Shown here piece by piece: positions 59,229 through 64,000 of a DNA stretch of 64,000 nucleotides. Location: assembly GCA_029465975.1 (NCBI GenBank), contig CM055748.1, positions 6,689,825 through 6,753,824 on the forward strand, given 5' to 3'. The notes under the pieces are model-generated. The model was not told the origin of the DNA, ran no database searches, and was given only the letters and a program-made list of their open reading frames with translations. A program made the translations under genes and the position numbers. The number at the start of each line of letters is the position of its first letter. Within the stretch, counting starts at the first letter, position 1. The DNA is from Dallia pectoralis. Its lineage: Eukaryota; Chordata; Actinopteri; Esociformes; Umbridae.

Positions 59229-59639
59229 TGTCACAGTGAGATCCACGGAGAGAAAGTTGACCCAAACGCACTGTCCTGGCTTGCAAGGTAAAGTGCGAAA
59301 GGGAGTGAGATGCAGAGCTGGATTATCACGTTTGTGGTATTCATTCACTCGAACATACAAGCAAAACAAACACTCAACACTGAACGGATAACACTAAAAC
59401 ACTGTCACGTAAATAAAAGCGCGCTTACTCAAAGCGACTTCAAAAACGATAAAACACAGTGACTGACTTAACAAACACTCACCTATAATGACATGTAACG
59501 TTATCTTAATTTCACGCACCTGTGAACCTAACGAGGGACCTTATATAGCCCACTGATTAACAACCTATGCCCAGTGCTTAGCTAAACTCAAAAGAGCCTT
59601 GCTTGTGTCCTCTGTCGGCTTGAGAGACAAATCGTGACA
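59229..59639 (-). mobile_element. solo LTR, same family as 9928-10344
   Basis: Read on the minus strand it starts TGTCACGATTTG and ends CACTGTGACA. The block TTTGAGTTTAGCTAAGCACT, then GTTAATCAGTGGGC, matches the plus-strand copy at 9928. It has a CTATATAAGG box. Flanking 5-mers do not match clearly, so the target duplication has decayed or my ends are off by a few bases. Confidence 0.65.
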
Positions 59640-62529
59640 CCTTGGCAATCACATTCCACAAGTCCAAATAGCTTATAAGGCAGGATGTAATCATGACATT
59701 TCTTTTTGTACTGTGCAAAAGTTTTAGGCAGCTGTGTCATATTTTCACACCTGCCTGGAACTTTAGCACGGTTGCGTAAATCTTGTTGTATTATGATTAA
59801 CAAAAAGTGGCAGATGGTTCAGATTATCATATATCTCGTTCTTTCTTAGGTTGTGATGTTATCAGAGATACGTGTATGTGATACATTCATCTTAACATGG
59901 CCAATATGATGATGGCAAGGGTGTGATCTTGGTTTGACAGCATTTCCAGCTTAGCCTGGAGCCACATCACAGGAAGTACAGAGCACAAACTAGCGTATTA
60001 TGCTATGTCTCTTTAGGTCTCTCTCTTCAGCGATGCCTTGTGCGCCGATTGGCCGGCTGTGAAATCAATTGCTGAAGTGGAGTTGGCGAAATAACCTTGC
60101 AACGCAAAGTCCAATGTGGTAAACACGCTGTGTAATTAGATTTGGACAGCTAACAGACATTCTAGGAGGAAGCAAAGGACTGGGTCAGGAGTGAGTTGGA
60201 ACAACTCAGTTGGGTGTGTAATATTGTCATTGTTAGCATCTTTCCCATTTTAACAGGGATGTAATATACGTTGTACATAACAATAGATACTAAATCGATG
60301 CAAGAGAGCACCATCTTAACTACCAAACAGTGAAAACGTGAGTTAAACTTTTAGATAAACAACTGCATGGAATTAGTGCTCTTTATTTGTTTTTTTTTAA
60401 CACATAACAACGGTTTCACATAAACTTGAACAAATATAAAGTATCTGCAATTTAACAGCATGTGTCTTCGAGGAAGAAAAGGCCCAACTAAATATCAAGA
60501 TAGAAATCCAAATAGATACAATGAGATGCAGATACAATCATTATTCAAGTGAAAAACACATGTTAATTTAAGGCTCAATATATATTGTTGAGTTATAATG
60601 GTCTCACCAGCCAGTGCTTGTTAGAAGAGCTTGACAGAGATTAATAAGATAGGACCTGATTGTCTGCAGTGCTGGAATAAAGAATAACTGTCAACCAGAT
60701 AGAGTGCAAGGAGCTGCTTCTAACCTAGAAGAAGAGAAAGAATACACTAGAGATATTGTAGGATTGTCCGTTTCAGGACTGTAGTTTAATACGCGTCCAG
60801 ATAAATATAATGTATGACACTTAACCTCTAAGCCTTATCCTGAGAGCTAGATTTGAATATAGCACTGCTTGAAGTCTTATAAGACCGGTGGTCATGTCTC
60901 CAATCGCTGAAGTTATCTGCCAACAGCTCATTAATAACTCGCTAACTAGTTATGTTCATATATAACTTAGGCCTAGTTTGATTCCATTTACAGACAAACT
61001 AATGTTACTATTGATAGCTAGCTAATGATTATATGTGGCAATTATTTGATGTGGATGATGTGTCCGTGTAATTCAGGCTTTTGAGTTGTCAGTAGCATGT
61101 TCTTGTCGTGCTTGGGAAGCGGTCGAGCTGTTGACCGTCCTCACAAAAGCCCGATATTTCCAAAAAGTGTTCCTCTGTTGGAACGTTTTTATGGAATATT
61201 AAGCTATGTGAAATATTGTACAACTTTGCGAAGATAAGACTTTTTAAAAGCTTGACGACAATGGAATTTTAGAGTTTTGACAGGTTTGATTATCTGTAGA
61301 TTTTTGGGTAGAACAATATCCGCCCACAAATAATTTTTTCCAAAACCCTAATTTCTATGACTTTCAATTTTTTCCTACTGTTAATTTTGACGTCTTACCA
61401 TCGACTGGGTAATTTCTTATCTTTAATTGCACTCACTTGTCCTGGTATTCACCAATACGTCATAATAGCTCAACAGAATTACAACTACCACACGCAGGCA
61501 CGCACGCACACACGCACACGGGCGCACACACACACACCAGTCCAGTCTGACATTGACATGGAAAACAAAGGCACCGTGCACAGACGGATTCAATTACCCC
61601 TACCCAGGGAGAATACTCAATGTCCCACAATGCTTAACCTGGAATCAGGGGAAGGCCTACTGGGACTGAATGACTGACAGTTGCCAGGGTGAAAGTGCGT
61701 TGCTTGCGTGGGTGTGTACCAATTAGTGTGTGCTTCCTCAAGGGGCTCAATGTTTACACTAAAATAATACACTTTGGTGCAATTACCCTTACTTTCATCA
61801 AAACAGACCTGACATTTTATTCAGGGAGAGTGGATGAGTGGAGAAAGAGATACAAAGAGGGAGAGAGAGAGGGACGGTGAGATGAGTGTGGGATGAGGAT
61901 GAAGAGAGACAATCTGGCTGACCTGATGTTCCCTCACCAGCTCCACTCCCTTCTCTGTCTACCTCCCCCATTGTCGTTTACCCGTCTGCATTCTAATTCA
62001 TATGATTTTTTCTGGGGCCGCATCCCAGGCTTACATATCCTCTGTTGAGAACCGTGGCGTCGACTAGGCGGTGGGTGGCTGGGTGGGTGGGGGAGGTGAG
62101 TGAGCCTGAGGGAAGTTGGTGGTTGTGGAGGCAGTAGTTAACGGGGGAAGCATTCTCCTCTCACAACTCATTGAGTATTCCGTTCGTGACGCTGACGGCA
62201 GGCGATCAGACGAGTGAACTCGGCACAACGAGACGTGGGTATCACCGTCGGCTTCTCTTTTGCACGTGTGCCATTAAATACATATTAAAAAGTACACTCT
62301 ACCCTAAATAAATGAATCTCTGAAGTGTTACTCTGTAGGTACCCAGGTCTGTCTGTGGTTTATTAACAGCACAGCACAACACTAAACAGAGAAATAAAAA
62401 AGGGCAAAAAGAAAAAGAAGTGCAAACATGGAGGATAGGAGGCATTCATTCTGAAGGCTCTTGTGATTGTTTTGGCATTGTTGTTGTTGCGTGAGTGAGG
62501 ACAACAAACATGCGTTGCCGTTCATCAGA
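59640..62529. other. upstream mbnl1 intron or flank, nothing recognised
   Basis: AT-rich DNA with an AC-rich run at about 61491-61536. No exon resembling the first MBNL coding exon was seen. Confidence 0.35.
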
Positions 62530-62665
62530 AGCATTGGATTTAAAACTTCATACAACATGGCTAAACGAAAGAAGCGCTAAATGCTGAAGATGTGGTATCA
62601 AGATAAAGGCTTCCGGCTCAACCACATCTAATATTATCAGGCACCTGAAACTGCACCCTGTTGGG
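62530..62665 (+). pseudogene. BED-type zinc finger remnant (hAT transposase or ZBED-derived)
   Basis: One frame reads C-stop-R-C-GIKIKASGSTTSNIIRHLKLHP, with Cys codons at 62582 and 62591 and His codons at 62642 and 62654. The spacing C-x2-C and H-x3-H and the STTSNIIRHL phrase are the BED finger signature of hAT transposases and ZBED genes. An in-frame TGA at 62585 lies between the two cysteines, and no further coding follows, so it is a dead fragment. Confidence 0.7.
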
Positions 62666-64000
62666 TTAGCTAACATGTTAAGCCCAGCATTGTTCATTTA
62701 ACGTTAGCTTGCTTCTTGCATTAGCAACGACTTACGTCAAATGATATTGAGTTTTGTTTAGCTACTTAATGGAGTGTAAAAACTGTCCAGGTGAGATAAA
62801 AACCAGAGGGACACTTTTGAGAAACCCTACGGCATATTCTTCGGTTTGGAATATTACCAATCAACTTAACATGACAGGGGAGGCTATCCTACCCTTTGGT
62901 AGCTAAACAAAATGCATTTCATAAAAAAGTTTTATTTAGTGACCAAACAATCTGTCTGCTGTAGTCATTTTTCTACAAGCATTTCCAGATGAACAAGTTT
63001 TTCAAAACGTTGCTCATTGATCTTAGGGGAAGCATTTTTCACATTCCACCAAGATTCCATTGGATTGCAATAGCAAAAGTACACATACAGTCACATTGTA
63101 AACATTCCTGCTGTAATGAATGTACTCGCAAATTTTTTTGGGGTTGTGAGAATTTTCATCTTTTTTTCTGAGTGCAACCAAATATGTTTTTATTATTTCA
63201 CAGGCTGCTGTAGAATGTCATAAAAAACACGTCTTTTTTGAGTGTTTTAGTGGAACTGACAGCCTGTCAACCATTGAAGATATGTAAAATAAATTAGATT
63301 TATGTAATGATTATGATCATTATGTATTTTCAAATTAATCCATCCATAATCTGTTTTACATAAAATTTTAATTAGGTTGTATTTAAACCCAACATCCTAT
63401 CAGATAGATTACAGCATTGTTAGCAGTATATATTGACTAGGGCATGTTTTTATTGATCTGTCAATGAATTGAATTATCACCAATCCACACAAACCAATTT
63501 ATTTGTTGTCATATGTGTATTGGGATCACATTGGGAAAGAACTGAAGCATGCATCGTTTCGCGTGTGCCATTTGAACAGCCAACTACAAGCCGAAAGAAT
63601 GGGTTCATCGATTTGTTCCCTTCATTGCTTTTAGCTCATCCTGATCTGGACATTTGGTGTGTTCTGCAAACAGCGGGAGAGAGCCTGCCTGTTTATGAAT
63701 TTATTTCATCAAGAATGGACCAGGATCTCGTTTCAGTGTCCAGTTATGCTAGTTGTGGATTGGGCACTAATCCAAAAACCAAAAGAGGTGAACTCAAATG
63801 ACCATGTCATCAGTGTTCTGCATGAAACTACTCCTTAAGATTACATTTAACTTTGCAATAAGTATAGTTGTAGAATTAAAAAAACACTAGTGTCCCAGGG
63901 GTGAATTCCCAGTACAGAGTGATGTTAAAAAAAAGCATATTATTATTTCTAGACTGCCGCAAAGTTAAAGTTGGAAGGTGCTGTATTTCAGTTTACCAAC
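62666..64000. other. nothing recognised
   Basis: AT-rich DNA. The frame at 63469-63801 on the plus strand (110 residues) has no domain I recognise and no neighbouring splice structure. Confidence 0.35.

Noticed and set aside
51921..64000. First coding exon of mbnl1
   Set aside because: Looked for the reverse complement of the MBNL start region and finger 1 (CREFQRG, CKFAHP text) and saw none; it probably lies beyond the window.

Overview
The window is vertebrate nuclear DNA, almost certainly from a teleost fish. It holds two recognisable genes, both on the minus strand and in the order known from human 3q25 (MBNL1, then P2RY1): the ADP receptor gene p2ry1 (1003-2067, single coding exon) and the 3' part of the RNA-splicing regulator gene mbnl1 (eight coding exons between 51920 and 37633). 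The fish assignment rests on many decayed Tc1-like transposons, Ty3/gypsy LTRs and fish-type LINE tails. Some of them resemble families common in salmonids and pike, but I do not commit to an order.

Layout: 1-3000 is p2ry1 with a predicted 5' UTR intron and a GC-box-rich CpG-dense promoter. 3000-35000 is intergenic: tandem repeats, solo LTRs (two with clear 5-bp target duplications), a nest of Tc1/gypsy/LINE debris at 15.3-16.9 kb, a duplicated block at 21.3 and 23.6 kb with an 86-bp identical core, a 10-unit 40-bp minisatellite at 27.1 kb, and an LTR-Tc1-LINE cluster at 28.3-30.5 kb. About 35000-37632 should contain mbnl1 3' UTR, with a Tc1 remnant only about 60 bases past the stop codon. 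37633-51920 is mbnl1, with introns holding minisatellites, LTRs and Tc1 copies. 51921-64000 is a large upstream mbnl1 intron or flank. The first coding exon (zinc finger 1 and the first half of finger 2) was not found and probably lies beyond 64000.

The mbnl1 exons were built by hand from splice sites and reading frame. All eight join in phase to give 334 residues, with C3H zinc fingers, the 54-nt nuclear-localisation exon, a 36-nt microexon, a 92-nt frame-changing exon and a terminal exon readable in two frames. No previously undescribed multi-gene system is visible. The most informative unexplained signals are the duplicated 86-bp core, the YGCY cluster before the 54-nt mbnl1 exon, the two-frame terminal exon, and the loss of the canonical PDZ ligand at the P2ry1 C-terminus.
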